The notes below the pieces were generated by a model that did not search any database, had not been told where the DNA came from, and saw only the letters and a list, made by a program, of their open reading frames with translations. A program made the translations under genes and the position numbers. A stretch of DNA of 64,000 nucleotides from Rahnella laticis (lineage in GTDB: Bacteria > Pseudomonadota > Gammaproteobacteria > Enterobacterales > Enterobacteriaceae), in assembly GCF_015644585.1 (NCBI RefSeq), contig NZ_JADOBI010000007.1:1-64000 (forward strand). The letters run 5' to 3'. Below, one piece after another: positions 17,706 to 26,765 of this stretch (position 1 is its first letter; every line of letters starts with the position of its first letter).

Positions 17706-18964
17706 GAACGAAATTCTCCCCGGATTTCTCCGCGATAAACGATAGTGCAGGGCAACTGCCCGCCCAGCCAGTAAACCAGTTCTGCCGGTCGCGACAGCGG
17801 CCAGTGGATGAAATCAGCGACTTTGCCCGTTTCCAGCGTGCCGTGCGTTTCCTGTAATCCCAGCGCCCGCGCGCCGTGACAGGTGATCCCGGCCAGCGCT
17901 TCTTCCGGCGTGAGACGAAACAGCGTGCAACCCATATTGAGCATCAGACGCACCGAAAGCGCCGGAGAGGTTCCCGGATTGGCGTCGCTTGCCAGCGCCA
18001 TCGGCACGTTATGCTGGCGGAAATGCGCCACCGGCGGGCACTGCGTTTCGCGCAGCAAATAGTAGGCACCCGGCAGTAACACGGCGACCGTTCCGCTGGC
18101 GGCCATGGCTTTGGCGTCGTCTTCCGTGGCGTATTCAAGATGATCGGCGGAGAGTGCGTGATGCCGGGCTGCCAGCGCGCTGCCGTGCAGCGAAGAAAGT
18201 TGCTCCGCGTGCAGTTTGACCGGTAAACCCAGCGCCGCAGCAGCCGTAAATACCCGTTCAACCTGATCCGGCGAGAACGCCAGATGCTCACAGAACGCAT
18301 CCACCGCATCGGCCAGATTTTCGCTGGCGACCACCGGCAGCAACGTGTCGCAAATCAGGTCAATATACTCATCGGCGCGGCCCTTAAATTCAGGCGGCAG
18401 GGCGTGCGCGGCAAGGCAGGTGGATTTCACCTCAACCGGCAATATCACTCCCAGCCTGCGGATCACGCGCAGCATTTTCAGCTCGCTTTCCACGCTAAGG
18501 CCATAGCCGGATTTAATCTCAACGCAGGTAACGCCTTCGGCCAGCAGCGGTTTGAGGCGAAATAACGCCTGCGCCAGCAGTTCATCTTCTGTGGCGTCAC
18601 GCGTGGCGTTAACGGTCGAGAGAATTCCGCCGCCTGCTGCCGCTATTTGGGCATAACTTACACCGTTCAAACGCTGTTCAAATTCAGCGCTGCGATCGCC
18701 CCCGAACACCAGATGCGTATGGCAGTCGACAAAACCCGGCGTGATGATGCCGCCGTCAAAATCGTGCTGTTTTGCGTCAGAAAAGGCCGGGCAATCCGCG
18801 GCACTGCCTGTCCAGACAATCTTGCCGCCGGTGACGGCAATCGCGCCGTTTTCGATCAGGTTGTAATGCCCGTCTTTCATGGTGACGAGCGTGGCGCCGC
18901 GCCATACGCTGTCACAGTGAGAGGGCGGTTCGGAAGACAAACGGGGGGAAAGTGCTACCGGCAT
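17702..18964 (-). CDS. hutI: Imidazolonepropionase HutI
   Basis: HutI opens imidazolone-5-propanoate to N-formimino-L-glutamate. It is a metal-dependent amidohydrolase: [20 protein letters not shown] near residue 80 has the metal-site HTH, and [14 protein letters not shown] and [11 protein letters not shown] carry the later His and Asp ligands. I start at ATG 18964, which has GGAG six bases upstream and gives 420 residues. A TTG at 19000 is in frame but lies inside the HutC box and has no ribosome site. The gene leads the hutI-hutG operon, which is repressed by HutC through the box at 18988. Confidence 0.96.
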   Translation of the reverse strand: MPVALSPRLSSEPPSHCDSVWRGATLVTMKDGHYNLIENGAIAVTGGKIVWTGSAADCPAFSDAKQHDFDGGIITPGFVDCHTHLVFGGDRSAEFEQRLNGVSYAQIAAAGGGILSTVNATRDATEDELLAQALFRLKPLLAEGVTCVEIKSGYGLSVESELKMLRVIRRLGVILPVEVKSTCLAAHALPPEFKGRADEYIDLICDTLLPVVASENLADAVDAFCEHLAFSPDQVERVFTAAAALGLPVKLHAEQLSSLHGSALAARHHALSADHLEYATEDDAKAMAASGTVAVLLPGAYYLLRETQCPPVAHFRQHNVPMALASDANPGTSPALSVRLMLNMGCTLFRLTPEEALAGITCHGARALGLQETHGTLETGKVADFIHWPLSRPAELVYWLGGQLPCTIVYRGEIRGEFRS

Positions 18965-18987
18965 GACAGGCTCCAGGCTGAATTCAT

Positions 18988-19001
18988 CTTGTATAGACAA
19001 C
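18988..19001. promoter_or_regulatory. HutC box upstream of hutIG
   Basis: The sequence CTTGTATAGACAAC lies 24 bases before the hutI start codon. It matches 13 of 14 positions of the near-palindrome CTTGTATAGACAAG, which also occurs at 22277 upstream of the hut transporter. GntR/HutC-family repressors bind TTGTATA-type palindromes in front of hut operons. Here the box would block hutIG transcription until urocanate, the known HutC inducer, accumulates. Confidence 0.85.
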
Positions 19002-19080
19002 TAAAGTCAACCTAACGCATAACCGCTGAACCGGCAAGGCAGCCAGCGATAGTTTTTTCTTATTACGAGACGTCTTCCAA

Positions 19081-19116
19081 AATTTAAACGAAAGCATAGC
19101 GGCCTGGAACGGCCGC
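19081..19116 (-). terminator. Possible terminator of hutC
   Basis: Downstream of the hutC stop, GCGGCC (19099-19104) pairs with GGCCGC (19111-19116) around a six-base loop. Reading along the minus strand the stem is followed by TATGCTTTCGTTT, a weak T-rich tract. The stem is short, so termination may be partial. Confidence 0.4.
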
Positions 19117-19144
19117 GATTAGGGTATGGCGAAATGAAAGGGCA

Positions 19145-19945
19145 TCAGCCGTGGCTGGTGAAACGCCCAAACAGCTGGTAACGGGAACCCGGATAAATCA
19201 GGCGCGCCGAAGTCACTACGCGGCTGCCGCTCCAGGTACGGCGATGAATCAGGAGGCAGGGCTCATGCTCACTGAGTTGCAAAAGCTCGCGCTGTTCATC
19301 GCTGGCACCGACGGCTTCAACGCGGTGTTCACCGGCAGTCAGCGGTGCGATTTCCATCAGATAGGTGTAAGGCGTTTGCTTATTGAGCACTTGCTGAAGG
19401 TAATCCGGCGCAGTTTCCGGGTTAACAAAACGGTCTTCAATCTGCACCGGCACATTGTTTTCGTAATGCACAATCTGCGAGTAAAACAGCATGGCGCCCG
19501 GTGCAATACCCAGCTGAAGCGCCTGTTCTGCGTCGGCCAGACGGGCTTCGCACACCAGAATTTTGCTGTCGTGGCGGTGCCCGCGCTGGGCAATTTCATC
19601 GGCGATGTTATGCACTTCGAGCATCGGCGTGTAGGCCTTGGCTTCGGCAACGAACGTCCCAACGCCCTGCATGCGAATCAGAAAACCTTCGCTGGTCAGC
19701 TCGCGCAGCGCACGGTTGATGGTCATGCGGCTGACGCCCAGTTCGTTGACCAGTTCACTTTCAGAAGGCACGCGCTGATGCGGTTTCCAGACACCGGCGC
19801 GGATCTGCCCGATGATCGCCTGTTTCACGCGCTGATAAATCGGCGCGGGCGTGTCGCTCATGGCCGCAGCCAGTTCGGACAATGTCTGCTGAGACACTCC
19901 CTGTTGCGCTGCACTTTGCGAAGAAAGTGGTGTGGGCTCCGACAT
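19145..19945 (-). CDS. hutC: Histidine utilisation repressor HutC
   Basis: HutC is a GntR/HutC-subfamily repressor relieved by urocanate. Residues 30-100 form the winged helix (APIYQRVKQAIIGQIRAG, VPSESELVNELGVSRMTINR, GFLIRMQGVGTFVAE), and residues 105-255 form the UTRA ligand domain (HRRTWSGSRVVTSARLIYPG). The 30-residue N-terminal extension is a little longer than usual. ATG 19945 has GAGAGG eight bases upstream, which supports that start. It is divergent from hutF and shares the box at 20101, so it probably represses itself. Five matching boxes in this window define its likely local regulon. Confidence 0.95.
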   Translation of the reverse strand: MSEPTPLSSQSAAQQGVSQQTLSELAAAMSDTPAPIYQRVKQAIIGQIRAGVWKPHQRVPSESELVNELGVSRMTINRALRELTSEGFLIRMQGVGTFVAEAKAYTPMLEVHNIADEIAQRGHRHDSKILVCEARLADAEQALQLGIAPGAMLFYSQIVHYENNVPVQIEDRFVNPETAPDYLQQVLNKQTPYTYLMEIAPLTAGEHRVEAVGASDEQRELLQLSEHEPCLLIHRRTWSGSRVVTSARLIYPGSRYQLFGRFTSHG

Positions 19946-20100
19946 GTCTCTGACCTCTCAAAAAAATTCACAGGTATCTGGAAAGTTTCCCGGAATGTAC
20001 GCCAGTTTCCCTTCAGGAAAAGAAACGGAAAGGCGTGACGGAAAACTAAATTTATAAAAAAAGGATTGTTGCAAGTTTACAGCGCAATCAGGCATATGTA

Positions 20101-20114
20101 TATGTATAGACAAG
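20101..20114. promoter_or_regulatory. HutC box between hutC and hutF
   Basis: TATGTATAGACAAG matches the right half of the hut consensus exactly and the left half partly. It lies 73 bases before the hutF start and 156 bases before hutC, placed to control both divergent promoters. The left half-site differs from the other four boxes (TATGT instead of CTTGT or CCTGT), so binding may be weaker. Confidence 0.75.
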
Positions 20115-20186
20115 TCGCTTAAAAGTTTTGCAATTGTTTCTATAAAATTGCGTTTATGTTTCTCATTGCTGATCAGGAATGCTGTT

Positions 20187-21560
20187 ATGCCTGCTTATTT
20201 TGCTTCACGCGCCTTACTTGCCCACGGCTGGTCGCACAATGTGCGTCTGGACGTTGATGCCGCCGGAACACTGAGCGCCGTGACGCCCGGTGGTGATCCA
20301 CAAGGCTGTATCCGCCTTTCCGGCCCGGTTGTGCCGGGGATGCCAAACCTGCACTCTCACGCTTTTCAGCGCGTAATGGCAGGGCTGGCGGAAGTCGCCG
20401 GTGATCCGCAGGACAGCTTCTGGACATGGCGTGACCTGATGTATCGCATGGTCCGGCGCCTGACGCCTGAACAGGTTGGCGTTATCGCCCGTCAGTTGTA
20501 CATCGAAATGCTTAAAGGTGGCTACACGCAAGTTGCCGAATTCCACTATCTCCACAACGATATCAGCGGAAATCCTTATGCCAGTCGCGGTGAAATGGCC
20601 GCGCATCTGAGCCAGGCGGCCGCGCAAACCGGCATCGGCCTGACCATGCTGCCCGTGCTTTACACCTACGCCGGATTCGGCGCTCAGCCCGCGCAGGCCG
20701 GGCAAAAGCGGTTTATTCAGGATGCTGACGGTTACTTGCAACAGCAGGACATAATCCGCAGCCAGATTAAAAACCAGCCGCTGCAAAATCAGGGGTTGTG
20801 CTTCCATTCGCTGCGCGCCGTTTCGCTCGAACAAATGCAGCAGGTGCTGGCGGCGGGCGATACACAGTCGCCGGTGCATATCCATATCGCCGAGCAGCAA
20901 AAAGAAGTGAACGATTGTCTGGGCTGGAGCGGGCAGCGCCCGATCGCCTGGTTGTATGACAATCTCGACATCGATGCCCGCTGGTGCCTGATCCACGCCA
21001 CGCACGCCGACCGGTTTGAACTGGCGAGCATGGCGAACAGTGGGGCAGTTGCCGGGCTTTGCCCGACGACAGAAGCCAATCTTGGCGACGGCATTTTCCA
21101 CGGTGTGGATTACCTCGCGCAATCTGGCCGCTGGGGAATTGGCTCCGACAGCCATGTGTCCCTCAACGTGGTGGAAGAGCTTCGCTGGTTTGAATATGGC
21201 CAGCGGCTGCGCGACCAGCGCCGGAACCGTCTGACCACAACCTCGCAAAATTCCGTCGGCGATGTGCTTTATACACAGGCCTTACAGGGCGGCGCGCAGG
21301 CGTGCGGTGCGGCAATCGGGCAGTTATCCGCAGGCTACCGCGCCGACTGGCTGGTGCTCGACGGGCAGGATCCTTATCTTTCCGCCGCCAGAGACAGCGA
21401 GTTGCTTAACCGCTGGCTGTTTGCAGGAAATACCGGGCAAATCCGCGATGTGTTCGTCGGCGGTGTCGCGCGCATTGTCGGCGGGCAGCATGAACAGCAA
21501 CAGGAAGCGGCGGAAGATTTCCTGCACCTGCTGAATCAGCTGGCAGAGGATGCCGCATGA
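20187..21560 (+). CDS. hutF: Formimidoylglutamate deiminase HutF
   Basis: HutF converts N-formimino-L-glutamate to N-formylglutamate and ammonia. It is an amidohydrolase of the ATZ/TRZ-like group: GMPNLHSHAFQRVMAGLAE (near residue 50) supplies the first metal histidines, HIHIAEQQKEV (near 230) the next, and GIGSDSHVSLN (near 315) the aspartate. I start at ATG 20187, which has AGGA eight bases upstream and gives 457 residues; an earlier ATG at 20148 has no ribosome site. It overlaps hutD by four bases. With HutG deformylase it gives the five-step route. Confidence 0.95.
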   Translation: MPAYFASRALLAHGWSHNVRLDVDAAGTLSAVTPGGDPQGCIRLSGPVVPGMPNLHSHAFQRVMAGLAEVAGDPQDSFWTWRDLMYRMVRRLTPEQVGVIARQLYIEMLKGGYTQVAEFHYLHNDISGNPYASRGEMAAHLSQAAAQTGIGLTMLPVLYTYAGFGAQPAQAGQKRFIQDADGYLQQQDIIRSQIKNQPLQNQGLCFHSLRAVSLEQMQQVLAAGDTQSPVHIHIAEQQKEVNDCLGWSGQRPIAWLYDNLDIDARWCLIHATHADRFELASMANSGAVAGLCPTTEANLGDGIFHGVDYLAQSGRWGIGSDSHVSLNVVEELRWFEYGQRLRDQRRNRLTTTSQNSVGDVLYTQALQGGAQACGAAIGQLSAGYRADWLVLDGQDPYLSAARDSELLNRWLFAGNTGQIRDVFVGGVARIVGGQHEQQQEAAEDFLHLLNQLAEDAA

Positions 21561-22138
21561 CGAACTGGCAGCATTTCTCCTTTGAGAACTTACCGGTAAG
21601 CCCGTGGAAAAACGGTGGCGGCGAAACCCGCGAAATCCTCAGCTGGCCGCCGGGTAAAACCGATTTCGACTGGCGCGCCAGCATTGCCACCATCGCGCAG
21701 GACGGTCCGTTTTCCGCATTTCCCGGCATTGACCGCTCTATCACGTTGCTGAGCGGTGGGGGCGTTCACCTGCTTTGCGAACCGGAAATTAATCATCATC
21801 TCAGTGAAACGGGTACGCCTTTCGCATTCAGCGGAGACATCGCGCTGAATGCAAGTCTGCCGGGCGGAACAACGACAGATTTCAATATCATGACCCGCCG
21901 CAACGTGTGTTCCGCGCAGGTGATTTCCACCGCTAAAAGCCTCTGTGTTTCTCTTAACGATGGCGGTGTGCTGTACGCCATCCGCGGAACATGGCAATGG
22001 CCGGATGGTCGCCAGTTTGGTGGCGGAGAAGGGTTCTACCACGCCACTCTTGCTGATGCGAACCACGACGGTAAAAGCGTGGAAATCACGGCGCTTTCGG
22101 ACAACGGCCTTCTGCTCCGGGCAAAAATCGCGCGTTAA
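21557..22138 (+). CDS. hutD: HutD family protein
   Basis: HutD is a small cupin-fold protein encoded in many hut operons. In Pseudomonas it is proposed to limit hut activity, but it has no known catalytic role. The 193-residue product shows the typical start (SPWKNGGGETREI, DWRASIATIAQDGPFSAFPG, DRSITLLSGGGV). The start codon overlaps the hutF stop (ATGA), so the two are co-translated. Its length and family match are normal. Confidence 0.92.
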   Translation: MTNWQHFSFENLPVSPWKNGGGETREILSWPPGKTDFDWRASIATIAQDGPFSAFPGIDRSITLLSGGGVHLLCEPEINHHLSETGTPFAFSGDIALNASLPGGTTTDFNIMTRRNVCSAQVISTAKSLCVSLNDGGVLYAIRGTWQWPDGRQFGGGEGFYHATLADANHDGKSVEITALSDNGLLLRAKIAR

Positions 22139-22276
22139 CCGTGCGCTAAAAAAGAGCGTGCGGCGCACCGAATTGATTCATCCGCTGCCGGGTCACCGGG
22201 CAGTGTGAGACAGAAAACGACGTAAAACGGCCTCTGCCGGAACTGGCACAAAGCTTGCTTTAATACAGTTGACTGA

Positions 22277-22290
22277 CTTGTATAGACAAG
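22277..22290. promoter_or_regulatory. HutC box upstream of the hut ABC transporter
   Basis: CTTGTATAGACAAG is the best-formed of the five hut boxes and is a near-perfect palindrome (TTGT / ACAA arms). It lies 82 bases before the start of the first substrate-binding protein gene. This places the importer under HutC separately from hutFD. Confidence 0.85.
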
Positions 22291-22371
22291 AATATACAGT
22301 AGCGCAATTGGCCTGAGGTTTTTTCACCGCTTCAGGCGTTCCCCCGACAGGTACTTTGGCAGGAGTGGCAG

Positions 22372-23352
22372 ATGAGCAACATGATTTCCAGGGCTGTACT
22401 GAAACGTTCGTTGTCTTTGTTAGGGCTGGCTGTAGCGATGGGCAGCGTGACTGTCAGCGCGGCACAGGCGGCAGATACACCGGTAGCTATTGGTATCTCA
22501 GGGTGGACAGGTTTTGCACCGCTGACGCTGGCGGACAAAGCCGGGATCTTCAAAAAGAACGGCCTTGAAGTCACGCTGAAAATGGTGCCGCAGCAGTCCC
22601 GTCATCTGGCGATTGCTTCCGGTTCATTGCAGTGCGCGGCGACTACGGTGGAAACCTATTTAACCTGGAACGCCAGCGGCGTACCGATTAAACAGATTGT
22701 GCAGCTTGATAAATCCTACGGTGCGGACGGTATCGCCGTGCGCAGCGGGATTAACAAAATTACCGACCTGAAAGGGAAAACCGTCAGCGTCGATGCGCCG
22801 GGCACTTCTTCTTACTTCCTGCTGGCGTGGATCCTCGATAAAAACGGCATGACGATGAAAGACGTCAAACTAGCGACTCTCGGGCCTGACGCAGCCGCGC
22901 ATGCGTTTATCGCCGGGCAAAACGATGCGGCGGTAACGTACGAGCCTTACCTTTCCACCATCCGCCAGAGCCCGGACAAAGGCAAAATCCTTGCCACGAC
23001 GCTCGATTATCCGATGGTGATGGATACGCTGGGTTGTACGCCTGCATGGCTGGATAAAAACCCGAAAGCCGCACAGGCGCTGGTTAACAGCTACTTTGAA
23101 GCGCTGGATATGATCAAGAAAGACCCTGAGAAATCCAACGAAATCATGGGGGCTGCGGTGAAAGAAACCGGCAAACAGTTTGCGGAAGAATCCAGTTATC
23201 TGCGCTGGCAGGATCGCGATGCCAACAAGAAATTCTTCAGCGGTGAAATCGTCACCTTCACCAACGAAGCGGCGCGCCTGCTGACTGAGATGAAAATCCT
23301 GCGCAAAACGCCGGACATCAACACGTTATATGACGCGAAGTACGTGAAATAG
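22372..23352 (+). CDS. ABC transporter substrate-binding protein (NMT1/TauA-like), hut-linked
   Basis: This is a periplasmic binding protein of the NMT1/SsuA-TauA fold, which covers sulfonate, nitrate, thiamine-precursor and other ligands. The 326-residue protein has a signal peptide (LKRSLSLLGLAVAMGSVTVS, cleaved after AQA). The mature part has the family stretches WTGFAPLTLADKAGIFKKNG and PGTSSYFLLAWILDKNGM, and DAAVTYEPYLSTIR marks the hinge. It is followed by a permease and an ATPase and lies between hutD and hutH under a HutC box. The substrate is therefore probably histidine, urocanate or a related imidazole. This is not the HisJ or HutT type. Confidence 0.9.
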   Translation: MSNMISRAVLKRSLSLLGLAVAMGSVTVSAAQAADTPVAIGISGWTGFAPLTLADKAGIFKKNGLEVTLKMVPQQSRHLAIASGSLQCAATTVETYLTWNASGVPIKQIVQLDKSYGADGIAVRSGINKITDLKGKTVSVDAPGTSSYFLLAWILDKNGMTMKDVKLATLGPDAAAHAFIAGQNDAAVTYEPYLSTIRQSPDKGKILATTLDYPMVMDTLGCTPAWLDKNPKAAQALVNSYFEALDMIKKDPEKSNEIMGAAVKETGKQFAEESSYLRWQDRDANKKFFSGEIVTFTNEAARLLTEMKILRKTPDINTLYDAKYVK

Positions 23353-23369
23353 CCATGAAGGACAAAGAC

Positions 23370-24251
23370 ATGAACAGTTCTGTCACTCAGGCAGCCGTAC
23401 ATCCCGTTAATGCGCCGTCAGATTTACGCGAGCCGGCCCCGTTGCCGGCAAGCAAAAAAATCTGGCATAACCCGATGATGGTGCCTTTGCGTCCGGTCGC
23501 CGCAAGGCGACGCGGTTTCCTCGGGTTCTGTTTTTTTGTCCTGTTTTTCGCCCTGTGGTCGCTGGTGACGTTTACCGGATTCGTGTCACCGACGTTCCTG
23601 GCCAGCCCTGCCAGCATGTTGCAGGAAGGCGTTTTACTGTTTACCGATTTCGATTTCACTACCGATATCGGCATGACGGTGATGCGCGTGCTGGGCGGTT
23701 TTGTTCTGGCCTGCGCCATTGCCGTGCCGCTGGGCATTCTGATGGGGTCGTACAAACTGATTGAAGCGTTTTTTGAGCCGTTTGTGTCGTTTTGCCGTTA
23801 TCTGCCTGCGTCAGCGTTTGTTCCGCTGCTGATCCTGTGGGCGGGTATCGGTGAAATGCAGAAAATTCTGGTGATTTTCATCGGCTCCTTCTTCCAGATA
23901 ACCCTGATGGTGGCCGTGACGGTGGGCGCTGCGCGACGTGATCTGGTCGAAGCCGCGTACACGCTGGGTGCGACGAATCAGAGCGTGGTTCGCCGGGTGA
24001 TTATTCCGGGTGCCGCGCCTGAAATTGCCGAGCTGCTGCGGCTGGTGCTGGGCTGGGCGTGGACATACGTCATCGTGGCGGAGCTTATCGGTTCATCGAG
24101 CGGCATCGGCCATATGATTGTTAACAGTCAGGCGCTTCTCAATACCGGGCAAATGATCTTCGGCATTATCGTGATTGGCTGCATCGGTTTGCTTTCTGAC
24201 CTGTTATTTAAAGCGGCAAACCGCCGCCTGTTTGTCTGGAGTTCACTGTGA
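23370..24251 (+). CDS. ABC transporter permease, hut-linked
   Basis: This inner-membrane permease belongs to the SsuC/TauC group. About 60 cytoplasmic residues precede six predicted helices. The EAA loop is visible as EAAYTLGATNQSVVRRVIIPGA (near residue 200), which contacts the ATPase. I start at ATG 23370 because AAGGA lies upstream at 23358; ATG 23355 would swallow that site. The stop overlaps the ATPase start. It forms one importer with its neighbours; the substrate is inferred from the hut context. Confidence 0.9.
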   Translation: MNSSVTQAAVHPVNAPSDLREPAPLPASKKIWHNPMMVPLRPVAARRRGFLGFCFFVLFFALWSLVTFTGFVSPTFLASPASMLQEGVLLFTDFDFTTDIGMTVMRVLGGFVLACAIAVPLGILMGSYKLIEAFFEPFVSFCRYLPASAFVPLLILWAGIGEMQKILVIFIGSFFQITLMVAVTVGAARRDLVEAAYTLGATNQSVVRRVIIPGAAPEIAELLRLVLGWAWTYVIVAELIGSSSGIGHMIVNSQALLNTGQMIFGIIVIGCIGLLSDLLFKAANRRLFVWSSL

Positions 24252-25036
24252 TGAGCCATCCGAAACTGAGTGTCCGGCAGGTGGAACGTATTTTCACCGG
24301 CCCGAAAGGCGAGAAAACGCAGGCGCTGTTGCCGGTGGATTATCAGGTTAATGAAAATGACTTCATCACCATTCTCGGGCCTTCGGGCTGCGGCAAATCC
24401 ACGCTTTTGCGCATTGTGGCAGGGCTGGATCAGCCGACGCGCGGGGAAGTCTGGCTTGACGGAGAGCTGGTTGACGGGCCGGGCGCTGACCGGGGCATGG
24501 TGTTTCAAAGCTACACCCTGTTTCCGTGGCTGACGGTGGAACAAAACATCCGTTTTGGTTTACAGGAACGCGGTGTCAGCAAAGCGGCGCAAAAAGAGCG
24601 CAGCGACTATTTTATTAATAAGGTCGGGCTGCGCGGATTTGAGCAGCATTTTCCCCGCCAGTTGTCCGGCGGCATGCAGCAGCGCACCGCCATTGCCCGT
24701 GCGCTGGCGAATGACCCGAAAATTTTGCTGATGGACGAACCTTTCGGCGCGCTCGACAACCAGACCCGCGTAATGATGCAGGAACTTCTGCTGTCGATTT
24801 GGGAATCCTCGCGTAAAACCGTGCTGTTCGTGACACACGATATCGACGAAGCGATTTTCATGGCAAATAAAGTGGCCATTTTCAGTGCGCGGCCGGGGCG
24901 GATTAAGACAGAAATAGCCGTCGACTTCCCGCATCCGCGTGATTACACCCTGAAAACGTCACCGGAATTTATGGCGCTGAAAGCGCGGGTGACGGAAGAA
25001 ATCCGTACCGAAACACTGCAGACGATGGATCACTGA
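24251..25036 (+). CDS. ABC transporter ATP-binding protein, hut-linked
   Basis: This is the ATPase of the importer. Walker A is GPSGCGKST (near residue 45), the Q-loop lies in FQSYTLFPWLTV, the signature is LSGGMQQR (near 140) and Walker B is ILLMDEPFGALD. The H-loop is FVTHDIDEA. The layout is that of SsuB/TauB/NrtD-like proteins. ATG 24251 shares one base with the permease stop (TGATG); an in-frame GTG at 24248 is an alternative. A weak hairpin terminator and the hutH HutC box follow. Confidence 0.92.
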   Translation: MSHPKLSVRQVERIFTGPKGEKTQALLPVDYQVNENDFITILGPSGCGKSTLLRIVAGLDQPTRGEVWLDGELVDGPGADRGMVFQSYTLFPWLTVEQNIRFGLQERGVSKAAQKERSDYFINKVGLRGFEQHFPRQLSGGMQQRTAIARALANDPKILLMDEPFGALDNQTRVMMQELLLSIWESSRKTVLFVTHDIDEAIFMANKVAIFSARPGRIKTEIAVDFPHPRDYTLKTSPEFMALKARVTEEIRTETLQTMDH

Positions 25037-25088
25037 TCTCTCCCTGCGGGTAAGCATTGAACGTTGTTGTGTCAGGTATTGCATAAAC

Positions 25089-25119
25089 ACCCGGCGGGCT
25101 GAGGCCTTAGCCGGGTTTA
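25089..25119 (+). terminator. Hairpin after the hut ABC transporter
   Basis: ACCCGGC (25089-25095) pairs with GCCGGGT (25110-25116) across a 14-base loop and is followed by TTTAC. The short T-tract suggests partial termination between the importer and hutH, which has its own HutC box just downstream. Confidence 0.45.
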
Positions 25120-25131
25120 CTTCCCGTTTCA

Positions 25132-25145
25132 CTTGTCTATACAGG
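25132..25145. promoter_or_regulatory. HutC box upstream of hutHU
   Basis: CTTGTCTATACAGG reads as CCTGTATAGACAAG on the minus strand, identical over 14 bases to the box at 38955. It lies only eight bases before the hutH start codon, so it overlaps the ribosome-binding region and the promoter must lie close upstream. Confidence 0.85.
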
Positions 25146-25153
25146 AATAGATT

Positions 25154-26704
25154 ATGGCTTCTTCATCCACCGATTTAACCCTTTGCCGCCTGCAACCGGG
25201 CCACGTTGACCTGCCGATGCTGCGCAAAATTTATCAGGGCAATGTCCGCCTTGAACTGGCTGAGGAGGCACGCGCTGGCGTACTGGCTTCGCAGGAAACG
25301 GTCACCCGCATCGTCGAGTCGGGCAAAGTGGTTTACGGGATCAACACCGGTTTCGGCAAACTGGCGCAGACGCGCATTCCTGCTGAACGGCTGGCTGAGT
25401 TGCAACGTAATCTGGTGCTGTCGCACAGCGTCGGTATCGGCAAGGATCTGGCGGATAACGTGGTGCGTCTGGTCATGGCGACCAAAGTCCTGAGCCTGTC
25501 GCGCGGGCATTCCGGGATACGCATTGAAGTGATTGATGCGCTGATTACCTTGTTTAACGCGGGCGTGTATCCGTGTATTCCGGAGAAAGGCTCGGTCGGC
25601 GCTTCCGGCGATCTGGCTCCGCTGGCGCACCTCTCCCTGATGCTGATTGGTGAAGGTCAGGTCACGGCGAAAGGTGAAAAAATGTCGGCCATCGCCGGGC
25701 TGGCAACCGCCGGTCTGGTGCCGTTTGAACTTGGCCCGAAAGAAGGGCTGGCGCTGCTTAACGGCACCCAGGTTTCAACGTCTCTGGCGCTTTCCGGTTT
25801 GTTCGAAGCGGAACGCGTATTTTCTGCCGGGCTGGTGGCAGGCGCATTGTCGCTGGAAGCCATCAAAGGTTCGGTAAAACCGCTCGATTCGCGCATTCAC
25901 GAAGCACGCGGTCAGCAGGGCCAGATTGGCGTTGCAGCGGCGCTATCAACTATTCTGGCAGGTAGTGACATTGTCACGTCTCATGCCGATTGTGGGCGTG
26001 TGCAGGATCCGTATTCCATCCGCTGCGTGCCTCAGGTGATGGGCGCTTGTCTGGATAATCTGCATCACGCTGCACGTATTCTTCGCATCGAAGCCAACGC
26101 CGCCTCCGACAATCCGCTGGTCTTCTCTGAAAATGGTGATGTGATTTCCGGCGGTAACTTCCACGCGGAACCGGTGGCATTTGCTGCGGACATCATCGCG
26201 CTGGCGGTGGCGGAAATCGGTGCGATTTCAGAACGCCGCATGGCGCTGCTGCTTGATACCGGCCTTTCCGGTTTACCCCCGTTTCTGGTGAACGACGGCG
26301 GTGTGAACTCCGGTTTCATGATTGCGCAGGTGACGGCGGCCGCGCTGGCGTCAGAAAACAAATCGCTGGCACATCCGGGCAGCGTCGACAGCCTGCCTAC
26401 GTCGGCGAATCAGGAAGACCACGTTTCAATGGCGACTTACGCCGCACGCCGTCTGGGCGACATGTGCTTTAACACCAGCGTCGTGGTGGGTATCGAAGCC
26501 ATGGCGGCCGTACAGGGGATTGATTTCCATCGTCCGCTGCAAAGCTCTGTGACGCTGGAAAACGAAATGAAGGACATCCGCGAAAACGTCGCATTTCTTG
26601 AAAAGGATCGCCTGATGGCGCCGGACGTCGAAATGATGCGCCTGTGGGCTTCCCGTGAACACTGGCCAGCGGCGATTGAAGCGCTGCTGCCAAGCTTTGT
26701 CTGA
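25154..26704 (+). CDS. hutH: Histidine ammonia-lyase HutH
   Basis: HutH removes ammonia from L-histidine to give trans-urocanate, the first step and the source of the HutC inducer. The 516-residue protein has the expected length. The MIO prosthetic group forms from Ala-Ser-Gly in [15 protein letters not shown] (near residue 145). The active-site tyrosine lies in [13 protein letters not shown] (near 57). Other conserved stretches are QDPYSIRC (near 285) and [14 protein letters not shown] (near 415). The gene is followed 61 bases later by hutU and is expressed from a HutC-controlled promoter. There is no sign of damage. Confidence 0.98.
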   Translation: MASSSTDLTLCRLQPGHVDLPMLRKIYQGNVRLELAEEARAGVLASQETVTRIVESGKVVYGINTGFGKLAQTRIPAERLAELQRNLVLSHSVGIGKDLADNVVRLVMATKVLSLSRGHSGIRIEVIDALITLFNAGVYPCIPEKGSVGASGDLAPLAHLSLMLIGEGQVTAKGEKMSAIAGLATAGLVPFELGPKEGLALLNGTQVSTSLALSGLFEAERVFSAGLVAGALSLEAIKGSVKPLDSRIHEARGQQGQIGVAAALSTILAGSDIVTSHADCGRVQDPYSIRCVPQVMGACLDNLHHAARILRIEANAASDNPLVFSENGDVISGGNFHAEPVAFAADIIALAVAEIGAISERRMALLLDTGLSGLPPFLVNDGGVNSGFMIAQVTAAALASENKSLAHPGSVDSLPTSANQEDHVSMATYAARRLGDMCFNTSVVVGIEAMAAVQGIDFHRPLQSSVTLENEMKDIRENVAFLEKDRLMAPDVEMMRLWASREHWPAAIEALLPSFV

Positions 26705-26765
26705 CTGCAAGATTCGCCTGATTATTTTTGTGTTAACACACCCTGTTTGAGAGAAGGAACCGACG

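Noticed and set aside
18965-19000. TTG start for hutI at 19000
   Set aside because: It lies in the HutC box and lacks a ribosome site, while ATG 18964 has GGAG at good spacing and matches family length.
20214-21248. A 344-codon open frame antisense to hutF, and similar long antisense frames opposite hutC (19151-20038) and hutU (26722-27528)
   Set aside because: They are shadows of GC-rich genes on the other strand with strong family matches; their own translations show no recognisable domain.
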